From positions 1 to 5,860 of the forward strand of contig JBKPSJ010000381.1 in NCBI GenBank assembly GCA_046765875.1: a DNA stretch of 5,860 bases, written 5' to 3'. The stretch comes from DASRHY01 sp046765875 (GTDB lineage: Bacteria; Actinomycetota; Actinomycetes; Propionibacteriales; Kribbellaceae). The notes beneath the pieces are model-generated. The model made no database searches. It worked only from the letters and a program-made list of their open reading frames with translations, and had not been told where the DNA came from. Positions 1 to 5,860 of the stretch are shown in pieces. Every line of letters begins with the position of its first letter. Positions within the stretch are counted from its first letter, which is position 1. The position numbers and the translations under genes were made by a program.

Positions 1-1
1 G

Positions 2-430
2 GTCTGGATGCACCAACGGGTCCACTCGAGACTGTTCGGCTCGCTGATCAACGCTTGCCCGCAGGATCTCGAGGTGCTCTCTGCACCGTTCGATGTGGCT
101 CTCGCCGACGACACCGTGATGCAACCGGACCTGCTGGTGGCACGGCGTGCGGACTATTCCGTCCGTGGCCTGGAGCAGAAGCCGCCGGTCCTGGCGGTAG
201 AGGTTCTCTCGCCGAGTACGCGGCGGATCGATCTGATGCTCAAGTGGTCGCGGTTCGAGGCTGCCGGCTGCCAGTCGTACTGGGTGGTCGATCCGGACGA
301 CCCGTCGCTGGTCGCGTGGGACCTGCGCGACGGGCGGTACGTCGAGGTCGCAAAGGTCACCGGCAGCGAGGAGTTCAACGCCGAGTTGCCGTTCGCGGTG
401 ACGGTGGTGCCGGAGACGTTGGTGCGCTGA
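2..430 (+). CDS. Uma2-family PD-(D/E)XK nuclease-fold protein, 5' truncated by window edge
   Basis: The reading frame is open from base 2 to a TGA at 428-430 and continues leftward out of the window, so the start is missing. The first Met (base 8) is probably internal, because the HQRVHSRL stretch after it matches the 'HQ..h..L' helix that normally lies about 40 residues into Uma2 proteins. Numbering from that Met, the nuclease-fold signature is visible: PD at 40-41, EVLSPSTRR at 65-73, D75 and K79, then YWVVDP at 91-96. The fragment has 140 residues; the family is usually about 185-195. Uma2 (DUF820) proteins share a restriction-endonuclease-like fold, are numerous in actinomycetes and cyanobacteria, and mostly have no known biological role. 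Nothing in the fragment is broken and the putative catalytic D/E/K set is intact. It lies 35 bases before the FemX-like gene on the same strand, but no functional link is evident. Confidence 0.88.
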   Translation, partial: VWMHQRVHSRLFGSLINACPQDLEVLSAPFDVALADDTVMQPDLLVARRADYSVRGLEQKPPVLAVEVLSPSTRRIDLMLKWSRFEAAGCQSYWVVDPDDPSLVAWDLRDGRYVEVAKVTGSEEFNAELPFAVTVVPETLVR

Positions 431-451
431 GGGAGGACGAGCGGGCACAGG

Positions 452-457
452 TAGCCT
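452..457 (+). promoter_or_regulatory. Possible -10 hexamer for a leaderless femX-like transcript
   Basis: TAGCCT fits the actinobacterial TANNNT -10 pattern and ends eight bases before the GTG at 466. No Shine-Dalgarno sequence sits at the correct distance from that GTG; the GGGAGG at 431-436 is about 29 bases away. A leaderless mRNA starting at or near base 466 would explain both observations. No convincing -35 box is seen, and the spacer is slightly longer than the common 6-7 bases, so this is tentative. Confidence 0.25.
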
Positions 458-465
458 GGGCGCCC

Positions 466-1587
466 GTGAGTGACTTCGAGATCCGCCCGATTCCGGCTGC
501 CGAGCACGCGGCGTACGTCGCGGCGCAACCGTCGGCCAGCTTCTTGCAGACCCCCGGCTGGGCGGCTGTGAAGAGCGAGTGGCGGTCGGAGTCGCTCGGC
601 TGGTACGACGGCGAGCGGATGGTCGGCGCCGGCCTGGTGCTGTACCGGCAGATGCCGAGGGTGAAGCGCTATCTGGCCTATCTCCCCGAGGGTCCGGTGG
701 TCGATTGGGAGGCCCACGACCTGGGCCGCTGGCTGCGCCCGCTGGCCGAGCACGCGAAGAAGCAGGGCGCGTTCGGGGTACGGATGGGCCCGCCCGTGGT
801 GACCAGACGGTGGGACGCCAAGACGATCAAGGACGCGCTCGCCGGTGGGGAGCACCCGCGGCTACGTGACGTACCGGCGGACGCGACCGATGCGAGCGGC
901 GCCGCGGTGACCGGGCAGCTGAAGGCGCAGGGCTGGCGGCCGCCCCGAGCCACCGACGGGTTCGCCGCCGGCCAGCCGCAGTACGTGTTCCAGCTCCCAC
1001 TGGCCGGCAAGGACGAGGACGCCGTGCTCAGGGGCATGAACCAGCTGTGGCGGCGCAACATCAGGAAGGCGGCGAAGTCCGGGGTCGAGGTGTCGGTCGG
1101 CGGTCGCGCGGACCTCAAGGCCTTCCACGCCCTGTACGCCGAGACCGCCGAGCGGGATCACTTCTCGCCCCGGCCGCTGCCGTACTTCGAGGTGATGTAC
1201 GACGCGCTCAACGGCCAGGCGGCCAGCTGCTGCGAACTGCGGCTCTACAACGCGCACCACGAGGGCGACCTGGTCGCCAGCACGATCTGGGTCAAGGTCG
1301 GTCAGCACACCTGGTACTCCTACGGTGCCAGCTCGACCGCCAAGCGTGACGTCCGCGGTTCGAACGCGATCCAGTGGCGGATGCTGACCGACGCGCTGGC
1401 CGGTGGCGCGACCGTGTATGACCTGCGGGGCATCACCGATACGCTCGACCCGGACGACCCGCACGTCGGGCTGATCCAGTTCAAGGTCGGTACCGGCGGT
1501 GAAGCGGTCGAGTACGTCGGCGAGTGGGATCTGCCGCTGAACAAGGCGCTGTACACCGCGTTCGATCTCTACATGCGGAGGCGTTGA
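466..1587 (+). CDS. FemA/FemB/FemX-family peptidoglycan bridge aminoacyltransferase
   Basis: The product is predicted to have 373 residues. FemABX enzymes transfer an amino acid from aminoacyl-tRNA to the stem peptide of lipid II at the cytoplasmic face of the membrane, building the peptidoglycan cross-bridge. Two GNAT-like subdomains are visible, about residues 1-165 and 170-373. Family signs include SFLQTPGWAAVK near residue 25, the basic MNQLWRRNIRKAAKSGVEV segment (191-209), WYSYGAS (283-289) and the C-terminal YDLRGI...GLIQFKVGTGG...VEYVGEWD block (318-355). There is no long coiled-coil arm as in staphylococcal FemA, so size and form resemble Weissella FemX or Streptomyces FemX. The frame stays open upstream to base 55, but that part lies opposite or beneath the Uma2 gene and looks non-coding. 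GTG at 466 gives a natural N-terminus (MSDFEIRPIP). The next gene starts one base after its stop. The amino acid used cannot be told; glycine is the family default in actinomycetes. Confidence 0.9.
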   Translation: MSDFEIRPIPAAEHAAYVAAQPSASFLQTPGWAAVKSEWRSESLGWYDGERMVGAGLVLYRQMPRVKRYLAYLPEGPVVDWEAHDLGRWLRPLAEHAKKQGAFGVRMGPPVVTRRWDAKTIKDALAGGEHPRLRDVPADATDASGAAVTGQLKAQGWRPPRATDGFAAGQPQYVFQLPLAGKDEDAVLRGMNQLWRRNIRKAAKSGVEVSVGGRADLKAFHALYAETAERDHFSPRPLPYFEVMYDALNGQAASCCELRLYNAHHEGDLVASTIWVKVGQHTWYSYGASSTAKRDVRGSNAIQWRMLTDALAGGATVYDLRGITDTLDPDDPHVGLIQFKVGTGGEAVEYVGEWDLPLNKALYTAFDLYMRRR

Positions 1588-1588
1588 G

Positions 1589-2575
1589 ATGCCGCTCACC
1601 CTGCACGTCGACGTGGGCCGGTGGCGCAAGCACCTGCTCGAGACCTGGACCGAGCAGCTGGTGCCGGTTGCCAAGGGCAACGGGTACGGGTTCGGCCGGG
1701 ACCGGCTGCTGGCCGAGGCCGCCGCGCTCGGTGCGCCGGTCGTTGCTGTCGGCACCTACGAAGAGGTTCCGGCCGCGCCGGGCACCGATGTCGTGGTGCT
1801 GTCACCGTGGCGCCCGTTCCTCGACGTACCGATGTCGAGCCGGTTGATCCACACGGTCAGCCGGCTCGAGGATCTGGCCGCGATCCCGGCCGGCAGCCGG
1901 GCCGTTGTCGAGGTGGAGACCTCGATGCTGAGGCACGGCATCTACGTCGAGGAGCTCGGCCGGGCGATCCCGAACCTGGACCGGATCCGGTTCGAGGGCT
2001 GGTCGATCCACCTGCCGATGGACACCGGCGCCAACCTGCGTGAGGCGACCGAGCTGGCCAAGGCCGCCCGTGCATTACGGCCGGGCCGGCTGTGGGTCAG
2101 CCACGTCCGCCCCGGCGACCTGGCGGCGATCGGCGGCGACGTGCTGCTGCGGATAGGTACGGCACTGTGGCTCGGGGACCGTGACGCGCTCGAGGTCCGG
2201 GCCACCGTGCTCGACGTTCATTCCGTCCGGCGCGGCAACCACGTCGGCTACCGGCAGCGCCGGGTGCCGTCCGACGGGCATGTGCTGATCGTGTCCGGCG
2301 GGACCGCGCACGGGATCGGGATGGAGGCTCCGACCGCCGCGGCCAACGTCCGGCAGCGCGCCGTGACGCTGGCCAAGGGCGGTCTCGACGCGGCCGGACG
2401 GGCATTGTCGCCGTTCACGGTCAACGGCAGGCAGCGCTGGTTCGCCGAGCCGCCGCACATGCAGGCAAGCATGCTGTTCCTGCCGTCGTCGGTGAAGCCG
2501 CCGGCGATCGGCGACGAGATCACCGTCGACGTCCGCTACACCACGACGACCTTCGACCGGATCGTCATGCGCTGA
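1589..2575 (+). CDS. Divergent alanine-racemase-like PLP-barrel protein
   Basis: The product is predicted to have 328 residues. A GGAGG at 1577-1581 lies seven bases before the ATG, and the start is one base past the femX-like stop, so translational coupling is likely. The N-terminal half resembles the fold-type III PLP barrel of alanine racemase. VPVAKGNGYGFG places the PLP-lysine at K29. VETSMLRHGI (109-118) corresponds to the usual 'TGMxRxG' strand with R115, and RIGTALWLG (188-196) corresponds to 'RPGxxLYG', with R188 in the place of the PLP-N arginine. A C-terminal beta domain follows from about 205, where Y221 in GYR may be the catalytic tyrosine. Differences from true Alr are that the 'GYADG' region reads HGIG (241-244), the 'CMDQ' region reads HMQA (290-293), and the protein is 30-50 residues shorter. 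Racemase-like genes beside femX are, to my recollection, seen in other actinomycetes. It may racemise or otherwise process a wall amino acid, or may have lost racemase activity. The fold is fairly sure; the substrate is unknown. Confidence 0.85.
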   Translation: MPLTLHVDVGRWRKHLLETWTEQLVPVAKGNGYGFGRDRLLAEAAALGAPVVAVGTYEEVPAAPGTDVVVLSPWRPFLDVPMSSRLIHTVSRLEDLAAIPAGSRAVVEVETSMLRHGIYVEELGRAIPNLDRIRFEGWSIHLPMDTGANLREATELAKAARALRPGRLWVSHVRPGDLAAIGGDVLLRIGTALWLGDRDALEVRATVLDVHSVRRGNHVGYRQRRVPSDGHVLIVSGGTAHGIGMEAPTAAANVRQRAVTLAKGGLDAAGRALSPFTVNGRQRWFAEPPHMQASMLFLPSSVKPPAIGDEITVDVRYTTTTFDRIVMR

Positions 2576-2587
2576 CCACCGAGCGGC

Positions 2588-3739
2588 TCACCGGCCTGTC
2601 GGCGTCCAGCGCACCCGCGGCAGCAGCGCGTCGAGGTCAACCCGGTCCTTGTGCCTGGCCACGATGTCGAACATCGACTCGATCAGGGTGTCGGACAGCA
2701 GGTGCGGCCGCAGCCCCAGTCCCTCCAGTCCGGTGTGCCTGACGTTGTAGTAGTGCGCGGGGAGCTCGACCCGCGGGTTGTCCAGGTGCTCGATCTGTAC
2801 AGGTCCCGGGAACCGCTCGGCCACCAGTTCGGCGATCGCGCTGACCGACATGCTCTCGGTCATCTGGTTGAACACCCGGAACTCGCCCTGGCCGGCCGGG
2901 TTCTCCACCGCGAGCCGGATGCACTCGGTGGTGTCGCGGATGTCGATCAGGCCGCGGGTCTGGCCGCCGGTGCCGTACACGGTCAGCGGCTCGCCGAGCA
3001 CCGCCTGGAGGACGAAGCGGTTCAGCACGGTACCGAACACCGCGTCGTAGTCGAGCCGGGTCGCCAGCCGGGGGTCACCCTCGGTCTGCGGCGTGCGCTG
3101 GCCGTACACGACGCCCTGGTTGAGGTCGGTGACCCGCAGGCCCCAGGCGCGGCAGGCGAACTCCAGGTTGTGCGAGTCGTGCACCTTGCTCAGGTGGTAG
3201 AACGAGCCGGGCCGCTTCGGGTACAGCACCCGGTCGGTGCGCCCGTTGTGCTCGATGTCGAGCCAGCCCTCTTCGATGTCGATGTTGGGCGTGCCGTACT
3301 CACCCATCGTGCCGAGCTTGACGATGTGGATGTCCGGGTCGATCTCACCGACGGCGAAGATCAGGTTCAGCGTGCCGATGACGTTGTTGTGCTGGGTGTA
3401 GACGGCATGGGCACGGTCGATCATCGAGTACGGCGCAGCCCGCTGCTCGGCGAAGTGCACGATGGCCGCCGGGCGGAACTCCCGCAACACCCGGTAGACG
3501 AATTCCGAGTCCAGCAGATCACCGATGTACGTCTCGATCCGCCGGCCGGACACCACCTCCCAGGTCTCGACGCGGGTCGGCAGGTCCTCGATCGGAACCA
3601 GGCTGCGGACGCCGAGCTCCTCGTCGTACCCGCGGCGGGCGAAATTGTCGAGCACCGCGAGGTCGTGACCGCGGTCGGACAGGTGAAGGGCCGTCGGCCA
3701 GCCGAGATAGCCGTCGCCGCCGAGAACAAGTACGCGCAC
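2588..3739 (-). CDS. UDP-sulfoquinovose synthase-like NAD-dependent sugar epimerase/dehydratase (SQD1 type)
   Basis: The product is predicted to have 383 residues, the size of mature plant SQD1. SQD1 enzymes convert UDP-glucose and sulfite to UDP-sulfoquinovose using bound NAD+ (extended SDR fold). The N-terminal Rossmann motif is GGDGYLG (7-13). Blocks nearly identical to SQD1 as I remember it include APYSMIDR (102-109), VYTQHNNVIGTLN (113-125), KLGTMGEYGTPNIDIEEG (141-158), HNGRTD (164-169), FYHLSKVHDSHN (180-191), TDLNQGVVYG (204-213) and EFRVFNQMTE (286-295). The catalytic triad T144/Y181/K185 is present and lies one residue from the Arabidopsis numbering (T145, Y182, K186). The frame can be extended 45 codons upstream, but GTG at 3739 has a strong ribosome binding site, starts exactly at the Rossmann strand and is the better start. 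The gene is divergent from the gtrA-like gene and convergent with the racemase-like gene. No SQDG synthase or sulfite-supply gene is in the window, so the final acceptor is unknown. A related UDP-sugar modification cannot be excluded. Confidence 0.9.
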   Translation of the reverse strand: MRVLVLGGDGYLGWPTALHLSDRGHDLAVLDNFARRGYDEELGVRSLVPIEDLPTRVETWEVVSGRRIETYIGDLLDSEFVYRVLREFRPAAIVHFAEQRAAPYSMIDRAHAVYTQHNNVIGTLNLIFAVGEIDPDIHIVKLGTMGEYGTPNIDIEEGWLDIEHNGRTDRVLYPKRPGSFYHLSKVHDSHNLEFACRAWGLRVTDLNQGVVYGQRTPQTEGDPRLATRLDYDAVFGTVLNRFVLQAVLGEPLTVYGTGGQTRGLIDIRDTTECIRLAVENPAGQGEFRVFNQMTESMSVSAIAELVAERFPGPVQIEHLDNPRVELPAHYYNVRHTGLEGLGLRPHLLSDTLIESMFDIVARHKDRVDLDALLPRVRWTPTGR

Positions 3740-3746
3740 GTGGGAG

Positions 3747-3753
3747 CTCCTCC
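3747..3753 (-). promoter_or_regulatory. Shine-Dalgarno site fixing the start of the SQD1-like gene
   Basis: Read on the minus strand this is GGAGGAG, with seven bases between it and the GTG at 3739-3737. It is the strongest ribosome binding site in the window. It supports the short 383-residue product over the 428-residue extension that begins at 3874. Confidence 0.8.
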
Positions 3754-3838
3754 GAAAGGTTTCCGGTGACCCATACCCTGTCCGAACAATGGGCCCACAT
3801 ACAAAACGAAAACGCGCCGAATCGGGCAGTATGGCGGC
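3754..3838. promoter_or_regulatory. Divergent intergenic region, probable promoters for the SQD1-like and gtrA-like genes
   Basis: This is the only non-coding interval in the window that must hold two outward promoters. It is less GC-rich than its surroundings, with A-runs near 3801-3812 (ACATACAAAACGAAAACG). TACAAA at 3800-3805 resembles a -10 element for the plus strand, but no -35 box fits at the right distance. On the minus strand, TATGGG near 3770-3775 is an equally weak candidate. A small perfect palindrome, TGGGCCCA, lies at 3790-3797 and could be chance at this GC content. Promoter presence is inferred from gene arrangement; exact elements are not resolved. Confidence 0.4.
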
Positions 3839-4309
3839 GTGTTTGTGCTGACGATGATGAGACAGCTGCGTCATCCTCGCGCCCTGTTGTGGTGGCGCTA
3901 CTCAGCGTCGTCATTCGTCGCCACGGTGACCAGTCAGCTCACCTTCCTCGTCGTGTACGGCCTCGTGGGTGCCGCCGCGGCGGTCGCCAGCGTGTCCGCC
4001 TTCGTCGCCGGCACGGTGCCGAACTACCTGCTGAACCGGCGCTGGACCTGGGCCCATGGCGGCAAGCACCGGCTCTACCACCTGCTGCCGTACGCCGCCA
4101 TCGTCATCGGCACCGCCGTGATCGCGATATTTGTCACAACCGCCGTGGACCACCGGGCGGATGGCTGGACCGATTCGCAGATAGTGCGGACGGTGCTCGT
4201 CGGCGGGAGCTATCTGGCGACGTACGGCGTCATGTTCGTACTGAAGTTCGTGATGTTCGACCGGTACGTGTTCGGCGGACGAGCTCGCGCCACCAGGTCC
4301 CAAGCATGA
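3839..4309 (+). CDS. GtrA-family four-helix membrane protein
   Basis: The product is predicted to have 156 residues from the GTG at 3839. Other in-frame starts are GTG 3845 and ATG 3854 or 3857; none has a clear ribosome binding site, so the start is uncertain by up to six codons. Four membrane segments are visible at about 21-42, 44-62, 82-102 and 115-138. The family hallmark NYLLNRRWTW (62-71) follows helix 2, and the end (KFVMFDRYVF, 136-145) is typical. GtrA/DPMS3-like proteins accompany polyprenyl-phosphate sugar transferases and are thought to help flip, or anchor the synthesis of, lipid-linked sugars; gtrA of Shigella phages and Rv3789 of mycobacteria belong to the family. Here a GT2 partner is adjacent but on the opposite strand, and the last 80 bases of this gene are antisense to that gene's 3' end. 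The divergent neighbour is the SQD1-like gene. Confidence 0.88.
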   Translation: MFVLTMMRQLRHPRALLWWRYSASSFVATVTSQLTFLVVYGLVGAAAAVASVSAFVAGTVPNYLLNRRWTWAHGGKHRLYHLLPYAAIVIGTAVIAIFVTTAVDHRADGWTDSQIVRTVLVGGSYLATYGVMFVLKFVMFDRYVFGGRARATRSQA

Positions 4310-5860
4310 CCCGTGCGTAGTTGGCGCCGTAGGCCAGGTTCGGGCCCTTCTTGCTCGCGCCGTTGTCGCGCACGCGCATCGTCATCGGCACCTCTGCAAC
4401 CCGTGCACCGCGTGCGATCACGCTGAGCAGCAGCTCGGAGGCCTGGTACTGCGGCTCGCGCAGCGGCAGCGTCGCCACCAGTTCGGCCCGCATCGTGCGG
4501 AACCCGAACGAGGTGTCGCTGATCCGCTGCCGGGTCAGCGCCGACGCCAGCGCGGCGAACACCCGCACCCCGAGCCAGCGGACCCGGCTGTCGGCCTGCT
4601 CCCGTCCGAGCCGGCGCGAGCCGGTCACGAAGTCCGCTTCATCGGCCAGAATCGGCGCGAGCAGTGCCGGCAGCTCGGTGGCGTCGTACTGGCCGTCGGC
4701 GTCCGTGGTCACGATGTAGCGGGCACCGCCGGCGGCGGCCACCCGGTAACCGAGCCGCAGCGCCGCACCCTGACCCCGGTTGATCTCGGCGTCGCAGACG
4801 TACACCCCTTCGGTCGCGGCCACCTTGGCGGTCGCGTCGTTGCCGCCGTCCACCACGACCAGGGTGTCGACCGGCAGCCCGGCGCAGCTCCGCGGTATGG
4901 AGCGCAGCACGGCGGCGATGCCGTTCTCCTCCTGGTACGCCGCGATCAGCACCACCACCGGCGCGAAGGTTGGATCGCCGTGCTCATCGCGGAAGTCGTC
5001 CAGCGCTTGCCTGTCCACGTCGTCGGGGAACGCGGCCAGCGGGTTACTACGGCTGCCGAGCAGCGCGGCCAGCCCGAGCGCACCGGCCGTCGGAAGCAGC
5101 ACAAGCGCGGGTAGCTGATACCGCCAGGAGAACTCGAACATCGCCGAGCCGAGCAGCAGGAGCAGACCCGACGCCGTCGCGAGCAGGGCCGCTGAACGCC
5201 GGGACCGGCCGAAACACGCACCGGCCAGACCGAGCAGGGCGGCGATGCCCAAAGCCGATCCCGGCGTGTACCCGCCGTTGAGCTGGTACGCGCGAAGGAT
5301 CCGGGCAAGATCATCGTTCACCGTCGGAGCCGATCCGCCGTACCGCTCGGCGAGCTGGACCGGGTCGGCGTCCTTCTCCCCGTGGTAGAGCGGGTATTCG
5401 CGCTGGAACTGCCAGCGCGAGAGCGGTACGTCGTTGGGCGAGGTGGTCCGGGTCGGGGCGAAGCCCTTTGCGAAGTCCTTCAGCACCGCGACCGCCACGT
5501 CCAGCGGCTGGTACCGCAGCACGGTGTTGCTGAACTCTCGCGCCAGCGCCGGTTTGCTGCTGCCCGGCGGCAACCCCTGGGGCCAATTAGGGTCGCCGTA
5601 CCGGGAGTGCGCGTAGAAGTCGACGCCCTTGCGCTGCCCGAGCGGTTCGGGCGGACAGAACAGGCGGGTGCTGTTGTTCAGCGGGAGCCGGTCACAATCG
5701 GCGACGACGGCCGTCCTGCCGTACCGGATCGCCGGGGTGGAGCCGGTGATGGCGACGTGACCGGCCTGGACGGCGTAGTAGCCGGCGTACGACCCCAGCA
5801 CTACCACGAATCCAGTCAGCGCGGCACCGGTCCGGATCATCGCCCGGCGCATCTGGGTAC
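4230..5860 (-). CDS. Membrane module fused to a GT2 (polyprenyl-phosphate type) glycosyltransferase, 5' truncated by window edge
   Basis: The frame is open through the right edge. The first Met seen (complement of 5850-5852) is preceded by in-frame sense codons, so the true start is probably beyond the window. Numbering from that Met, 540 residues are visible. One hydrophobic segment (about 10-30) is followed by a large hydrophilic stretch (31-198) and three more membrane segments (about 199-216, 220-240, 246-266). SWRYQLPALVLLP (242-254) resembles the C-terminal part of GT-C-like membrane glycosyltransferases. After a charged linker (270-295) comes a GT2 domain: VVVLIAAYQEENG (299-311), VVVDGGNDAT (332-341), the DxD site in TTDADGQYD (D384, D386), FVTGSRR (408-414), the SFGFR block (448-452) and a basic tail. 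This resembles DPM1-like enzymes that load a sugar from a nucleotide donor onto polyprenyl phosphate. No internal ribosome binding site was seen at the module junction, so I read it as one fused protein. The sugar is unknown. Confidence 0.82.
   Translation of the reverse strand, partial: TQMRRAMIRTGAALTGFVVVLGSYAGYYAVQAGHVAITGSTPAIRYGRTAVVADCDRLPLNNSTRLFCPPEPLGQRKGVDFYAHSRYGDPNWPQGLPPGSSKPALAREFSNTVLRYQPLDVAVAVLKDFAKGFAPTRTTSPNDVPLSRWQFQREYPLYHGEKDADPVQLAERYGGSAPTVNDDLARILRAYQLNGGYTPGSALGIAALLGLAGACFGRSRRSAALLATASGLLLLLGSAMFEFSWRYQLPALVLLPTAGALGLAALLGSRSNPLAAFPDDVDRQALDDFRDEHGDPTFAPVVVLIAAYQEENGIAAVLRSIPRSCAGLPVDTLVVVDGGNDATAKVAATEGVYVCDAEINRGQGAALRLGYRVAAAGGARYIVTTDADGQYDATELPALLAPILADEADFVTGSRRLGREQADSRVRWLGVRVFAALASALTRQRISDTSFGFRTMRAELVATLPLREPQYQASELLLSVIARGARVAEVPMTMRVRDNGASKKGPNLAYGANYARVMLGTWWRELVRRTRTGRTSRTSVRT

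Noticed and set aside
55..465. Upstream extension of the FemX-like frame by 137 codons
   Set aside because: This part is an alternate frame of the Uma2 gene and reads as Arg/Gly/Ala-rich sequence. FemX similarity begins only after the GTG at 466.
862..1755. Minus-strand open frame (297 codons) opposite the FemX-like gene
   Set aside because: Low-complexity composition, no family resemblance, and it runs across the boundary of two well-supported plus-strand genes.
2651..3769. Long plus-strand open frame (372 codons) opposite the SQD1-like gene
   Set aside because: Its translation is rich in Val, Arg, Asp and Gly without any recognisable domain, and it mirrors the codons of a strongly conserved gene. 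Long antisense frames are expected at this GC content.
3790..3797. TGGGCCCA palindrome in the divergent intergenic region as an operator
   Set aside because: Only eight bases, does not extend further, and is likely by chance in GC-rich DNA. No second copy was noticed nearby.
3740..3874. 45-codon N-terminal extension of the SQD1-like protein starting at 3874
   Set aside because: The extension shows no conserved sequence, would cross the divergent gtrA-like start, and skips over the strong ribosome binding site placed exactly for the GTG at 3739.
4946..5314. Minus-strand open frame (122 codons) inside the GT2 fusion gene
   Set aside because: It is an out-of-frame shadow of the fusion gene with Arg/Ser/Pro-rich sequence and no domain.

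Overview
The window is GC-rich throughout. Its codons end mostly in G or C, and GTG starts are used. Together with the protein families present, this points to a high-GC Gram-positive (Actinomycetota). I cannot name the genus from the sequence alone. Coding density is high: six protein-coding genes, no RNA genes, no insertion sequence, no CRISPR array and no recognisable mobile element.

Layout. (1) Bases 2-430 (+) hold the 3' part of a Uma2-family (PD-(D/E)XK nuclease fold) gene whose start lies before the window. (2) Bases 466-1587 (+) encode a FemA/FemB/FemX-type aminoacyltransferase. One base later, 1589-2575 (+) encodes a divergent, short alanine-racemase-like PLP-barrel protein. The two look like one translational unit for peptidoglycan cross-bridge or wall-precursor chemistry. 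(3) Bases 2588-3739 (-) encode a close homologue of UDP-sulfoquinovose synthase (SQD1 type), ending tail-to-tail with the racemase-like gene across 12 bases. (4) Bases 3740-3838 are a divergent intergenic region carrying the SQD1-like gene's ribosome binding site and presumably promoters for both flanking genes. (5) Bases 3839-4309 (+) encode a four-helix GtrA-family membrane protein. (6) Bases 4230-5860 (-) encode the C-terminal part of a large protein: a polytopic membrane module with a big hydrophilic loop, followed by a family-2 glycosyltransferase domain of the polyprenyl-phosphate sugar transferase kind. This gene runs off the right edge. Its 3' end overlaps the gtrA-like gene in antisense by 80 bases.

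How they may work together. The left half is a cell-wall pair: FemX-like ligation of an amino acid to lipid II, plus a racemase-like partner. The right half looks like an envelope-glycan module. The SQD1-like enzyme would make a sulfonated or otherwise modified nucleotide sugar. The GT2 domain would load a sugar onto a polyprenyl phosphate. The GtrA-like protein would assist lipid-linked sugar translocation, and the membrane module fused to the GT2 could be a GT-C-like transferase acting outside the membrane. This pathway is inferred from families and adjacency; no substrate can be read from the sequence. The most unusual points are the SQD1-like gene in this setting, the membrane-module/GT2 fusion, the altered active-site region of the racemase-like protein, and the convergent antisense overlap.
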